Part shown: one piece after another, positions 10,604 to 18,584 of the stretch | Position numbering within the stretch: position 1 is the stretch's first letter | How the letters are laid out: the number at the start of each line of letters is the position of its first letter | Assembly (NCBI GenBank): GCA_017397835.1 | Contig: JAFQHV010000019.1 | Span: forward strand, 1-54,903 | Length of the DNA stretch: 54,903 nucleotides | Source of the DNA: Oscillospiraceae bacterium | Lineage (GTDB): Bacteria; Bacillota; Clostridia; Oscillospirales; Oscillospiraceae | Direction of reading: 5' to 3' | The notes under the pieces: model-generated | The model's input: the letters and a program-made list of their open reading frames with translations, nothing else | The model's database searches: none | What the model was told of the DNA's origin: nothing | Made by a program: the position numbers and the translations under genes

Positions 10604-11362
10604 ATGCGCAAATGGATCGAAACCACCGGCCGTTCCGAAGAGGACGCCATTGCCGCCGCCCTGTTCCAGCTGGGTCTGGACCGGGACGATGTTTCCGTTG
10701 AAGTAATTGACCGTGCCAAGCCCGGATTCCTGGGTTTTGGCGGTAATCCTGCCAAGGTTCGTGTCAGCTACGGCCCCGACGACCAGCCTGACGAGGCTCC
10801 GGCCGTTCCCGCCGAAGAGGTCCCGGTCGCTCCTGCCAAGGACGGTCTGCTGCCCGATGATGAAGTTATCATCGCCAAGGAGGCGGCCCCTGCTGCTGAC
10901 GATGCCAAGGCCCAGCGTATTCGTGAGTTCATTACCGGTCTGATGGCTCAGATGCAGGTGGATGCCACCCCCGAGGTGACCCGCGGCGAGAACGGCTATC
11001 AGGTCGTGCTGCAGGGTACCGGCCTGGGTGCCATTATCGGCCGCCGGGGTGAGACTTTGGACGCGATCCAGCAGCTGACCAACTATACCGTCAACCGCGG
11101 CCAGTCCAGCCGTACCCGCATCCACGTGGATGCCGAGGGATACCGCGCCAAGCGCGAGGCGGCTTTGGAGGCCTTGGCCCGCAAGATAGCCGGCAAGGTT
11201 GTTAAGTACCGCAAGAACGTTACGCTGGAGGCTATGAATGCGTATGAGCGCCACGTGATCCACAGCGCACTGCAGGAGTACCCCGACGTGACCACCTACT
11301 CCACCGGTACCGAGCCCAACCGCCGTACCGTGGTGGCCTACGCCCCCGGCGAACACCGCTGA
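10604..11362 (+). CDS. khpB: RNA-binding protein Jag/KhpB
   Basis: 252-residue protein with the Jag N-terminal domain (KWIETTGRSEEDAIAAAL and FLGFGG, roughly 1-50), an acidic Pro/Ala linker, a KH domain with the GRRG loop (GAIIGRRGETLDAIQ) and a C-terminal R3H motif (ERHVIHSALQ). KhpB with KhpA binds many transcripts and affects cell elongation and division in Firmicutes. ATG 10604 follows the yidC stop by one base, so translation is coupled. A strong terminator ends the operon. Confidence 0.95.
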   Translation: MRKWIETTGRSEEDAIAAALFQLGLDRDDVSVEVIDRAKPGFLGFGGNPAKVRVSYGPDDQPDEAPAVPAEEVPVAPAKDGLLPDDEVIIAKEAAPAADDAKAQRIREFITGLMAQMQVDATPEVTRGENGYQVVLQGTGLGAIIGRRGETLDAIQQLTNYTVNRGQSSRTRIHVDAEGYRAKREAALEALARKIAGKVVKYRKNVTLEAMNAYERHVIHSALQEYPDVTTYSTGTEPNRRTVVAYAPGEHR

Positions 11363-11370
11363 ACCGAATG

Positions 11371-11410
11371 AAAAAGTGCCGTATGCAAGGAGCATACGGC
11401 ACTTTTTTTA
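11371..11410 (+). terminator. Rho-independent terminator after khpB
   Basis: A perfect 12-bp stem (AGTGCCGTATGC / GCATACGGCACT, loop AAGGA) is flanked by an A-run and followed by seven T. It closes the rpmH-khpB operon. Confidence 0.95.
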
Positions 11411-11440
11411 TCCTCAGCCCACGGGTTGAAAAAAACCTCT

Positions 11441-11468
11441 TTTCTATTTTCGTTTTTTGGAGTATAAT
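11441..11468 (+). promoter_or_regulatory. Possible promoter for darA operon
   Basis: A perfect -10 TATAAT (11463-11468) lies 45 bases before the darA start. The -35 is poor (TTTCTA, 16-base spacer). Confidence 0.5.
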
Positions 11469-11513
11469 AACTGTGTGTTCATATCGCTATGTCCTTTGAA
11501 AAGGAGTGTTTTC

Positions 11514-11837
11514 ATGAAACTGGTCATCGCCATCGTCAACAGTGACGACGTATCCACCGTCATCCGTAACCTGTCCCAAAATGGTTTCTCCAGCACCAGT
11601 TTGGCAACCACCGGCGGATTTCTGATGCGCAAGAACGTCACTCTGCTCATCGGTGTGGACGAGGAAAAGGTCCCCGCCGTGCTCGACATCATCAAGGAGC
11701 ATTCTCACAGCCGCAAGCAGATGATCCCCGCTTCTTCCGGCATGGGTCACGGCTTCATGCCCGGTATGCCTGTGGAGGTCAACGTGGGCGGCGCCACCAT
11801 CTTTGTGGTGGACGTGGAGCAGTTCCAGAGAATCTGA
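11514..11837 (+). CDS. darA: Cyclic-di-AMP receptor DarA (PstA)
   Basis: 107-residue PII-like protein of the DarA/PstA family. It begins MKLVIAIVNSDDVS and carries the conserved ATTGGFLMRKN and VEVNVGGATIFVVDVEQF segments of the c-di-AMP-binding trimer. Start at 11514 is preceded by AAAGGAG; an upstream in-frame Met (11457) has no such site. It is followed after one base by holB, the order seen in many Firmicutes (tmk-darA-holB-ricT). Here no tmk precedes it. Confidence 0.93.
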   Translation: MKLVIAIVNSDDVSTVIRNLSQNGFSSTSLATTGGFLMRKNVTLLIGVDEEKVPAVLDIIKEHSHSRKQMIPASSGMGHGFMPGMPVEVNVGGATIFVVDVEQFQRI

Positions 11838-11838
11838 T

Positions 11839-12642
11839 ATGCCACTGTCCGGCCTTGAGGGCAATCTGCAGTTGAAACAGCAGTTACTGCCCCGGCTGAC
11901 CGGCCGTCGGCTGAGTCATGCCATGATCATCTCCGGCCCGAAGGGCAGTGGGACCCACGCTCTTGCCGGAATTTTGGCCAAGGGGTTGGTATGCTCCGGA
12001 ACGGGCAGTGCCCCCTGCGGGGTCTGTGCCGACTGCCGGAAAGCGGCGGCGGGCATCCACCCGGACATTATCGTCATCCGTCCGGAGGCAGAAAAAAAGG
12101 CGATCAATGTGGATCAAGTACGCCAAATGCGTGCCGATGCCCACATTCGCCCCAACGAAGCACCGCGGAAAGTCTACATTCTGGAGGGTGCCGACCTGAT
12201 ACAGGGCGAGGGGCAGAATGCCATGCTCAAACTGTTGGAAGAGGGGCCGGTTTACGCAGCGTTTATCCTGCTGGCTCGCAACAGCGGTGCGCTGCTGACC
12301 ACGGTGCGTTCCCGATGTGAGGAGCTGCGGCTGACCGTATCCCAGCAGGTCCAGGACGAGGAACTGGTCCAACAGGCAGGGCAGCTGGCCCGGTGCTGGT
12401 TGTCCGGGGATGAGCATGCCCTGATGGAGCTGTGCGTGCCCATGGAAAAATACGAGCGGCAGCAAGTGCTTGCCCTTTTGGGTCAGCTGCGCCAACAGCT
12501 CTGTGACATGCTGACCGATTACCCGGATCGCCGTGCGGTGCTGCGCGGAATTACCCTGGCAGACCAGCTGCTGCAAGCAGCGGACCGAAACGTAGGGTCC
12601 GGCCATTTGTTAGGTTGGCTGTGCGCGGGGGCGAAGGCCTGA
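11839..12642 (+). CDS. holB: DNA polymerase III delta-prime subunit
   Basis: 267-residue clamp-loader subunit. The N-terminal AAA+ domain shows GPKGSGTH (residues 34-41), a four-Cys zinc module (C..CGVCADC), INVDQVRQM, the NAMLKLLEEG block and the SRC motif (VRSRCEEL). The Walker A lacks its Lys (T in place of K), as in delta-prime proteins that do not bind ATP. It is shorter than the ~330-residue norm, mostly in the C-terminal collar. Starts one base after darA. Confidence 0.9.
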   Translation: MPLSGLEGNLQLKQQLLPRLTGRRLSHAMIISGPKGSGTHALAGILAKGLVCSGTGSAPCGVCADCRKAAAGIHPDIIVIRPEAEKKAINVDQVRQMRADAHIRPNEAPRKVYILEGADLIQGEGQNAMLKLLEEGPVYAAFILLARNSGALLTTVRSRCEELRLTVSQQVQDEELVQQAGQLARCWLSGDEHALMELCVPMEKYERQQVLALLGQLRQQLCDMLTDYPDRRAVLRGITLADQLLQAADRNVGSGHLLGWLCAGAKA

Positions 12643-12678
12643 ATTTAACCATACATTATCCCGGAGGCAGTTTTTACT

Positions 12679-13863
12679 ATGACCGAAATCATTGCTGCCC
12701 GCTTCAAAAGCGGGGGAAAATCATATTATTTCTCTCCTAACGGACTTACCTTCCAGCCCGGCCAGGGCGTGGTGGTGGAAACCAGCCGCGGCGTGGAGCT
12801 GGGTGAGTGCGTGGAAGGCAACCGCATGGTGGACGAAACCGAGCTGTTGGCTCCCCTGCGCCCGGTGATCCGTGCCGCTACGCCGGAGGATTACAAGACC
12901 GCCGAGCGCAACCGCGAGAAGGAAGAGAAGGCATTTGCCGTCTGTCAGGAGAAAATCATCCAGCACGGTCTGGACATGAAGCTGGTGGAGGCTGAATGCA
13001 GCTTTGAGGGGAACAAGATCCTGTTCCTGTTCACCTCCGAGGGCCGAGTGGACTTCCGTGCCCTGGTCAAGGATTTGGCCGGTGCCCTCCACGCCCGCAT
13101 CGAGCTGCGGCAGATCGGCGTGCGGGACGAGGCAAAGACCCTTGGCGGCCTTGGTATCTGCGGCCGGCCGTTTTGTTGTTCGCAGTTTTTGGACGAGTTC
13201 CAGCCTGTATCCATCAAGATGGCCAAGACCCAGAACCTGTCCCTGAATCCCACCAAGATTTCCGGCACCTGCGGCCGACTGATGTGCTGTCTGAAGTACG
13301 AGCAGGATGCCTATGAGGATCTGGTCAAACACGCGCCCAAGGCGGAGTCTTTTGTGGAAACTCCCGATGGTGTGGGCACTGTGTGCAACGTCAACCTGCT
13401 GCGGCAGAAAGTGAACGTCCGGCTGGAGGACGACCCGGAGACCCCCCGCTGCTACCACAATTGTGAGATTTGCGTGGTCCGCAGCGGCAAGGGCAAGCGG
13501 CCCGAGGGCTACGTAGCTCCGCCCCCCGAAGAGCTGGCCAAGCGCCGCCGGGTTGCAGACCCGGAGGAAGTTCCCGCGCCGCCTGCCGACCCCATGGGTG
13601 CCGCCCTTGCCAAGGTACTGGACAAGGGAGAGGAGGAAGCGGCGCCCCAGCAGGGGCAGGAGCGCAGCGGCCGCAATCGCCGCCGCCGCGGCGGCTCCGG
13701 CGAGCATGGCGAGAAAAAACCGACTGCCGCGCCTGCCCCGGCCAACGAGGGCGAGAAAGCTCCCGAGCAGGAGGGTGGAGAGAAAAAGCGTTCCCGCCAC
13801 CGCCACCGTCACCGCCGCCGTCCCGGCAGCAAGTCGGAGGGCGGACAGGCTCCTCAGCAGTAA
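12679..13863 (+). CDS. ricT: RicT/YaaT-like PSP1 protein with basic tail
   Basis: 394 residues. Residues 1 to about 270 match the PSP1/YaaT family (RicT), which in B. subtilis joins RicA and RicF in a [4Fe-4S] complex that steers RNase Y and phosphorelay. The Cys-rich core is visible: GGLGICGRPFCCSQFL and GTCGRLMCCLKYEQDAY. After that comes an unusual tail of about 120 residues rich in Arg, His, Pro and Glu (GRNRRRRGG; KKRSRHRHRHRRRPG), likely disordered and RNA-binding. It is last in darA-holB-ricT and is followed by a terminator. Confidence 0.92.
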   Translation: MTEIIAARFKSGGKSYYFSPNGLTFQPGQGVVVETSRGVELGECVEGNRMVDETELLAPLRPVIRAATPEDYKTAERNREKEEKAFAVCQEKIIQHGLDMKLVEAECSFEGNKILFLFTSEGRVDFRALVKDLAGALHARIELRQIGVRDEAKTLGGLGICGRPFCCSQFLDEFQPVSIKMAKTQNLSLNPTKISGTCGRLMCCLKYEQDAYEDLVKHAPKAESFVETPDGVGTVCNVNLLRQKVNVRLEDDPETPRCYHNCEICVVRSGKGKRPEGYVAPPPEELAKRRRVADPEEVPAPPADPMGAALAKVLDKGEEEAAPQQGQERSGRNRRRRGGSGEHGEKKPTAAPAPANEGEKAPEQEGGEKKRSRHRHRHRRRPGSKSEGGQAPQQ

Positions 13864-13870
13864 CACAATG

Positions 13871-13903
13871 ACCCCCGAGGCAGACCACCTGCCCCGGGGG
13901 TTT
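13871..13903 (+). terminator. Rho-independent terminator after ricT
   Basis: ACCCCCGAGGCAG and CTGCCCCGGGGGT pair with one mismatch around a short loop, followed by TTTGTT, eight bases past the ricT stop. Confidence 0.8.
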
Positions 13904-14540
13904 GTTATTAAAGGGGTTTGGAGGTGTTCCGCCTGCGGGCGGGTGTCTTTTGTAACGCCACAAAAGACACGAAAAGGGCGCATAGAAACCCATGGTTTCT
14001 ATGTGCTTCCTTTTGGAAACCTCCGTGGGGTCACACCCACATGGCCGGCGGACACATCTGACCCGTTCAGCGACGATTAGGCTGCCGCACTCTGTACCAT
14101 CTATAAATTGTTCCGTCTAACGAACTCCCGCCGACTTGCACCGCGGGAACGAAATGCCCACCGCAACAGGCGCGTTTGTTCTGTAGGAGTAATATCCGGT
14201 TGATGCGTGGCAGGGCGGTTGCGCAGCCGTCGGCGGCTTTGCCGCCCTACGGATGCGGCATACCCCTTGCGGGTGCAGCCTAAAGACGCAACGTGGTGTC
14301 GTCACAGGTGCGCCGGACGCACGGGACGACTGCCGCTTACGAGCCGTTCTCCTCGGGGTCCGGGGCCGACTCCCCCTATCAGGGGGAGATGTCGCGTAGC
14401 GACAGAGGGGGTAGGGGTGAGTGTTTGAGATGCAGACACGCAGTGTCCAATCTCATCCACTCAAACCCCGGTGGCGGTTTGCCTACTTTGCCGCCGCGGG
14501 CAAAGTAGGTCGTCCCGCAGGGCGAAAGTATTATTTATAA
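13904..14540. repeat. Repeat-rich, gene-free interval
   Basis: About 640 bases between ricT and aspS with no credible gene. It holds several hairpins: GTGTCTTTTGT / ACAAAAGACAC (13943-13970, 11-bp perfect), CATAGAAACC-CAT-GGTTTCTATG (13981-14003), a GC-rich block near 14205-14270, the C/G-tract element at 14371-14420, GAGAT-GCA-GACAC-GCA-GTGTC-CA-ATCTC (about 14427-14455) and CCTACTTTGCC / GGCAAAGTAGG (14482-14509). It resembles a patchwork of dispersed intergenic repeats. No tmRNA, 6S or SRP signature was recognised. Confidence 0.6.
14371..14420. repeat. C/G-tract palindromic intergenic repeat, copy 2
   Basis: CTCCCCCTATCAGGGGGAG, a small hairpin TGTCGCGTAGCGACA and GAGGGGGT repeat the same order of parts as the element between recF and remB: C-tract hairpin, small GC hairpin, (T/C)GAGGGGT edge. 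Confidence 0.6.
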
Positions 14541-14544
14541 TTAT

Positions 14545-14577
14545 AAAAAGCCCCCGTCCGAGTAAATCGGACGGGGG
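14545..14577 (-). terminator. Terminator after aspS
   Basis: An 11-bp stem (CCCCCGTCCGA / TCGGACGGGGG, loop GTAAA). On the minus strand it is followed by CTTTTTATAATTATA, just past the aspS stop at 14586. Confidence 0.92.
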
Positions 14578-14585
14578 TTCTTTCA

Positions 14586-16382
14586 TTATTCTTCGGTAGC
14601 TTCTTCCACACGAGTACAGGCAATGGACAAGTCATCCAGTTGCTTGGCGTCCACCACGTCCGGGCAGGACATCATCAAATCGCTGGCGTTCTGCACCTTG
14701 GGGAAGGCGATGACGTCGCGGATGGAGGAGGCGCCGGCCATCAGCATGCACAGACGGTCCAGACCGTAGGCCAGGCCGCCGTGGGGGGGCGCGCCGTACT
14801 TGAAGGCGTTGACCAGATGGCCAAAGCGTTCCTGAATGTCCTCGTCGGAAATGCCCAAGGCCTGGAATGCCTTCTCCTGCAGGTCGGGGGTATTGATACG
14901 GATGGAACCGCCGCCCAGCTCACAGCCGTTGAGCACGATGTCATAAGCACGGGCGCGGCAGTTGGCCTTATCGGTGAGGATCTTGTCCTCGTCCTCCACC
15001 ATGGGGGCGGTGAAGGGATGGTGCATGGCCTGATAACGGCCCTCTTCCTCGCTGTACTCGAACATGGGGAACTCGGTGACCCACAGGAATTTGAAGTCCA
15101 TGGGATCGATCAGATCCATCTGCTTGGCAACCTCGCAGCGCAGGGCGCCCAGGGCGGCCCAGACGACCTCGTTCTTGGCGTCGCCCACGATGAGCACCAG
15201 GTCGCCGGTCTCGGCGCCGGCACGGGCCAGGATGGCGGCGTTTTCCTCGTCGGTGAGGAACTTGGCGTAGGAGCTGGTGGTCCCCTCCTCGGTCAGGCGG
15301 GTCCAGGCCAGGCCCTTGGCGCGGTAGGTTTTGGCGAAGTCACCCAGCTTGTCGATCTTCTTGCGGGGGAAAGCGGCGGCACCGCCCTTGACGTTGATCA
15401 GGCGCACGGAGCCGCCCTCGGCCACGGGGCCGGAGAACACGCCGAAGCCGCAGTTCTTCACGATGTCGCTGATGTCGGTCAGCTCAAAGCCAAAGCGGAT
15501 ATCGGGCTTGTCGGAGCCGAAACGGTCCATAGCCTCTCTCCAGGGCATACGCAGGAAGGGAGTCTGCACGTCCACGTCCAGCACTTCCTTGAACACCCGC
15601 TTCAAAAAGCCCTCCTGAATGGACATGATGTCGTCCTCGTTGAGGAAGGACATCTCCAGGTCGATCTGGGTGAACTCGGGCTGACGGTCGGCGCGCAGAT
15701 CTTCGTCACGGAAGCAGCGGGCGATCTGGAAATAGCGGTCAAAGCCGGACAGCATCAGCAGCTGCTTGTACTGCTGGGGGGACTGGGGCAGCGCGTAGAA
15801 CTTGCCGGGGTGGACACGGGAGGGGACCAGATAGTCACGGGCGCCCTCGGGGGTGGACTTGGTCAGCACGGGAGTCTCGATCTCCAAAAAGCCCTGCTCG
15901 TCGAAGTAGTCACGGGCGATCTTGGTGATTTTGTGGCGGGTGGCGATGGCGTGCTGCATGTCGGGACGGCGCAGGTCCAGATAGCGGTACTTCAGGCGCA
16001 GCACGTCGTTGGCATTGGAGTTCTCCACGATCTCAAAGGGCGGGGTCTCCGCCTTGGCCAGCAGGCGCAGCTCGGTGACGTAGATCTCCACGTCGCCGGT
16101 GGGGATCTTGTCGGTCTTGGCCTCGCGCTCCCGGACGGTGCCGGTGGCGGCGATGACGTACTCACCCCGCAGGGTGGAGGCCTTTTCGAAGATGTCCTTG
16201 GCGGTGCTGTCATCGAAGGACAGCTGCACCAGACCCGTGCGGTCGCGCAGATCCAAGAAGATCAGGCCGCCCAGATCGCGCTGACGCTGGACCCAGCCGC
16301 ACACGCTGGCGGTCTGGCCAACATGGGCCATGCGGAACTCGCCGCAGTAGTTGGTGCGCTTGAAATTCTGAATGTTATCCAT
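14586..16382 (-). CDS. aspS: Aspartyl-tRNA synthetase
   Basis: 598-residue class II synthetase of bacterial type: N-terminal OB fold (VCGWVQRQRDLGGLIFLDLRDR), motif 2 region (QIARCFRDEDLRADRQPEF), an inserted GAD domain in the middle, and motif 3 (GGLAYGLDRLCMLMAG). ATG 16382 with GGAG 9 bases upstream is chosen over a TTG three codons earlier. It follows hisS by 53 bases and shares its T-box leader, whose specifier codon reads GAC. Confidence 0.97.
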   Translation of the reverse strand: MDNIQNFKRTNYCGEFRMAHVGQTASVCGWVQRQRDLGGLIFLDLRDRTGLVQLSFDDSTAKDIFEKASTLRGEYVIAATGTVREREAKTDKIPTGDVEIYVTELRLLAKAETPPFEIVENSNANDVLRLKYRYLDLRRPDMQHAIATRHKITKIARDYFDEQGFLEIETPVLTKSTPEGARDYLVPSRVHPGKFYALPQSPQQYKQLLMLSGFDRYFQIARCFRDEDLRADRQPEFTQIDLEMSFLNEDDIMSIQEGFLKRVFKEVLDVDVQTPFLRMPWREAMDRFGSDKPDIRFGFELTDISDIVKNCGFGVFSGPVAEGGSVRLINVKGGAAAFPRKKIDKLGDFAKTYRAKGLAWTRLTEEGTTSSYAKFLTDEENAAILARAGAETGDLVLIVGDAKNEVVWAALGALRCEVAKQMDLIDPMDFKFLWVTEFPMFEYSEEEGRYQAMHHPFTAPMVEDEDKILTDKANCRARAYDIVLNGCELGGGSIRINTPDLQEKAFQALGISDEDIQERFGHLVNAFKYGAPPHGGLAYGLDRLCMLMAGASSIRDVIAFPKVQNASDLMMSCPDVVDAKQLDDLSIACTRVEEATEE

Positions 16383-16435
16383 GAAAATCAACTCCAGTTC
16401 GTATAATTGGGTGATAATATTACAAATGGGAGAGG

Positions 16436-17803
16436 TTATTCGCCCTTGTCCAGGATGGGCAGGCCCTCGTTCAGCTTGACAAGGCCGGCGGCGATGTGGG
16501 CAATGGCATCCTCGGCAGGCAGCTTGACCTGCTCGCCGGTCTTCATATCCTTGACGGCCACCACACCGGCGTTGATCTCATCCTCACCAAGGAAGACGGC
16601 GTAGGGAATGGCCAGCTTGTCGGCGTAGGACAGCTTTTGCTTGAATTTCTTCTGCTCGGCGTGGATCTGGGTGCGGATACCGGCAGCGCGCAGTTGGGTG
16701 GCAAGGGCGATGGCGGGGGAGAGATCCTCGGTCATGGGCAGGATCAGCACGTCGGCGGGAGCCGTGTTCAGCGCGTCGTTCAGGTAGCCCTGATCCTCCA
16801 GCACGAAGAACAGGCGGGTCAGGCCGATGGAGATGCCCACGCCGGGCAGCTGCTTGTCGGTGTAGTACTCGGCCAGGTTGTCGTAGCGGCCGCCGGAGCA
16901 GATGGAGCCGATCTCCGGGTGGTCCAGCATGGTGGTCTCGTACACGGTGCCGGTGTAGTAATCAAGGCCCCGGGCGATGGTCAGGTCCACGGCGAAGTGG
17001 CTCTCGGGCACGCCGAAGGCGGACAAATATTTGGTGACGGTGTTCAGCTCGTCCAAACCCAGGTCAAACAGCTCGTGGCGGCCACGGTAATCCTCAAGGG
17101 CAGTCAAAACTTCGGCGTTGGAGCCGGTGATGGCGATGAATTTCAGGATCTCGTCCGCCTGCGCATCAGTCAGGCCGATCTCCTCGTCCACCAGCAGGGC
17201 GCGGACCTTGTCGGCGCCGATTTTGTCCAGCTTGTCCACGGTGCGCATGATGTCGCCGGACTTCTCGGTCAGGCCCAGCATGGCGTAGAAGCCGTTGAGG
17301 ATCTTGCGGTTGTTGACCCGGATCTGGAACCGCTTCAAACCCATGGCGGTGAAGGCCTTGTAGATGATGGAGGGGATCTCCGCCTCGTTGCTGATGTCCA
17401 GCTTGCCGTCACCGATGATGTCGATGTCAGCCTGATAGAACTCGCGGAAGCGGCCCCGCTGGGCACGCTCCCCGCGGTAGACCTTGCCGATCTGGAAGCG
17501 GCGGAAGGGGAAGGTCAGCTGACCGTAGTTTTGAGCGACGTACTTGGCAAGGGGGACGGTCAGGTCAAAGCGCAGGGACAGGTCGGTGTCACCCTTGGAA
17601 AAGCGGTAGATCTGCTTTTCCGTCTCGCCGCCGCCCTTGGCCAGCAGCACTTCGGACGCCTCAATCAGCGGGGTATCCAGACCGGTGAAGCCGTACAGGG
17701 CGTAGGTTTTTTTCAGGGTGTCCGCCATGCGGTCGAACTGGGCCTGACGGGCAGGCAGCAGCTCCATGAAGCCGGACAGAGTGCGGGGTTGTACGATAGC
17801 CAT
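16436..17803 (-). CDS. hisS: Histidyl-tRNA synthetase
   Basis: 455-residue class II synthetase. Motif 1 is near the start after LSGFMELLPARQAQF; the histidine-binding signatures ARGLDYYTGTVYE and CSGGRYDNL are present, as is motif 3 (GVGISIGLTRLFFVLE) and the C-terminal anticodon-binding domain (DVLILPM onward). It lies immediately behind a T-box leader and ahead of aspS, so supply of both enzymes appears to respond to the tRNA read by that leader. Confidence 0.97.
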   Translation of the reverse strand: MAIVQPRTLSGFMELLPARQAQFDRMADTLKKTYALYGFTGLDTPLIEASEVLLAKGGGETEKQIYRFSKGDTDLSLRFDLTVPLAKYVAQNYGQLTFPFRRFQIGKVYRGERAQRGRFREFYQADIDIIGDGKLDISNEAEIPSIIYKAFTAMGLKRFQIRVNNRKILNGFYAMLGLTEKSGDIMRTVDKLDKIGADKVRALLVDEEIGLTDAQADEILKFIAITGSNAEVLTALEDYRGRHELFDLGLDELNTVTKYLSAFGVPESHFAVDLTIARGLDYYTGTVYETTMLDHPEIGSICSGGRYDNLAEYYTDKQLPGVGISIGLTRLFFVLEDQGYLNDALNTAPADVLILPMTEDLSPAIALATQLRAAGIRTQIHAEQKKFKQKLSYADKLAIPYAVFLGEDEINAGVVAVKDMKTGEQVKLPAEDAIAHIAAGLVKLNEGLPILDKGE

Positions 17804-17849
17804 AAATATCAGTTCCTTTCAGGGAAATTGGTTTTGCAGCGGGCGGACG

Positions 17850-18092
17850 GGCAAAAAAATACGCTCCCGTCCCCATTTTGGGACGAGAGCGCATAAAGAC
17901 GCTTCGTGGTGCCACCCAAATTCAGGCGCAGAGCGCCCCTTTTGCCTTCTGTTGCGGGAAGGGGACCGCCCCCGTCTCCGGGGCCGCTGGTAACGCTGTC
18001 TTCACCGGATCTTCGCGCAAGCTTCTCGCAGCCAGGGAAGCTCTCTCTGTGGCGGGGTGTTCCGGGTACTCATGCGCCGTCAACGCGGTACA
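17850..18092 (-). promoter_or_regulatory. T-box riboswitch, Asp specifier, controlling hisS-aspS
   Basis: On the minus strand the leader has a T-box sequence GGGTGGCACCACGAAGC (17901-17917), followed by an intrinsic terminator (stem CGCTCTCGTCCC / GGGGACGGGAGCG with a T-run; 17853-17892) that competes with the antiterminator. In Stem I the specifier loop is framed by GAGTA on the 5' side and TGAA-GAC-A on the 3' side, so the specifier (17999-18001) is GAC, an aspartate codon. Uncharged tRNA-Asp should promote read-through. The first gene downstream is hisS, yet no CAC or CAT is aligned in that loop. Confidence 0.93.
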
Positions 18093-18096
18093 GCTA

Positions 18097-18125
18097 ATCC
18101 TATCTTAAACAGGACAAAAAGTCAA
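18097..18125 (-). promoter_or_regulatory. Promoter for T-box-hisS-aspS
   Basis: Minus-strand -35 TTGACT (18120-18125), 17-base spacer, -10 TAGGAT (18097-18102), just upstream of the T-box leader and just past the mgsA-like stop. Confidence 0.65.
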
Positions 18126-18139
18126 GTTTCAGGCGGAAA

Positions 18140-18556
18140 TTACACCGCAAAAGGCGCGGTTTTGGGGTTAACGATGTCGCGCCAGTCCAAATCGCCCCGG
18201 GACAGACCGTGGATGAGCACCTCGGCAGTGGCCACGTTGGAGGCGAAGGGGACGTTGTGCTGGTCGCACAGGCGGCAGATGTGGCGGATCTCCTCGTTGA
18301 GATCGTTGCTGGTGGGGTCGTCGAAGAACAGGACCATATCGATCTCGTTATAGGCGATGCGGGCGCCCACCTGCTGAATGCCGCCGTGTTCGTGGGAAAG
18401 GAACAGGTTGATGGGCAGACCGGTGGCTTCGCTGACCTGTCGGCCGGTGCTGTTGGTGGCGCACAGGGTGTGGCGGGCCAAAACACCGCAGTAGGCGATA
18501 CAGAACTGGATCATCAGCTCTTTCTTATTGTCGTGGCTCATCAATGCAATGTTCAT
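18140..18556 (-). CDS. Methylglyoxal synthase-like protein, catalytic residues changed
   Basis: 138 residues. Overall it aligns along its length with MgsA (DHAP to methylglyoxal): IALMSHDNKKELM at the start, CATNSTGRQVSEATG, GGIQQVGARIAYNEIDMVLFFDDP and NVPFASNVATAEVLIHGL. The residue equal to catalytic Asp71 of E. coli MgsA (GGDQQ) is Ile60 here, and the PHDPD loop with His98 and Asp101 is replaced by NDLNEE. His8 and Asp80, equal to His19 and Asp91, remain. It is therefore probably not a working synthase and may keep only the ligand-binding fold. It lies 28 bases after a MinD-like gene, as mgsA often does in clostridial mre-min clusters. Confidence 0.85.
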   Translation of the reverse strand: MNIALMSHDNKKELMIQFCIAYCGVLARHTLCATNSTGRQVSEATGLPINLFLSHEHGGIQQVGARIAYNEIDMVLFFDDPTSNDLNEEIRHICRLCDQHNVPFASNVATAEVLIHGLSRGDLDWRDIVNPKTAPFAV

Positions 18557-18584
18557 ACGAAATCATCCCTTTCCTTTCTTTCTG

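Noticed and set aside
13553-14080. Plus-strand frame running from inside ricT into the repeat region
   Set aside because: It is the +1 frame of ricT followed by repeats; its C-terminal part (LRGVTPTWPADTSDPF) looks like translation of a dispersed repeat.
13904-14540. Possible tmRNA, 6S RNA or SRP RNA in the large gap
   Set aside because: No tRNA-like ends, no resume-frame tag, no SRP Alu or 6S bubble pattern could be recognised.
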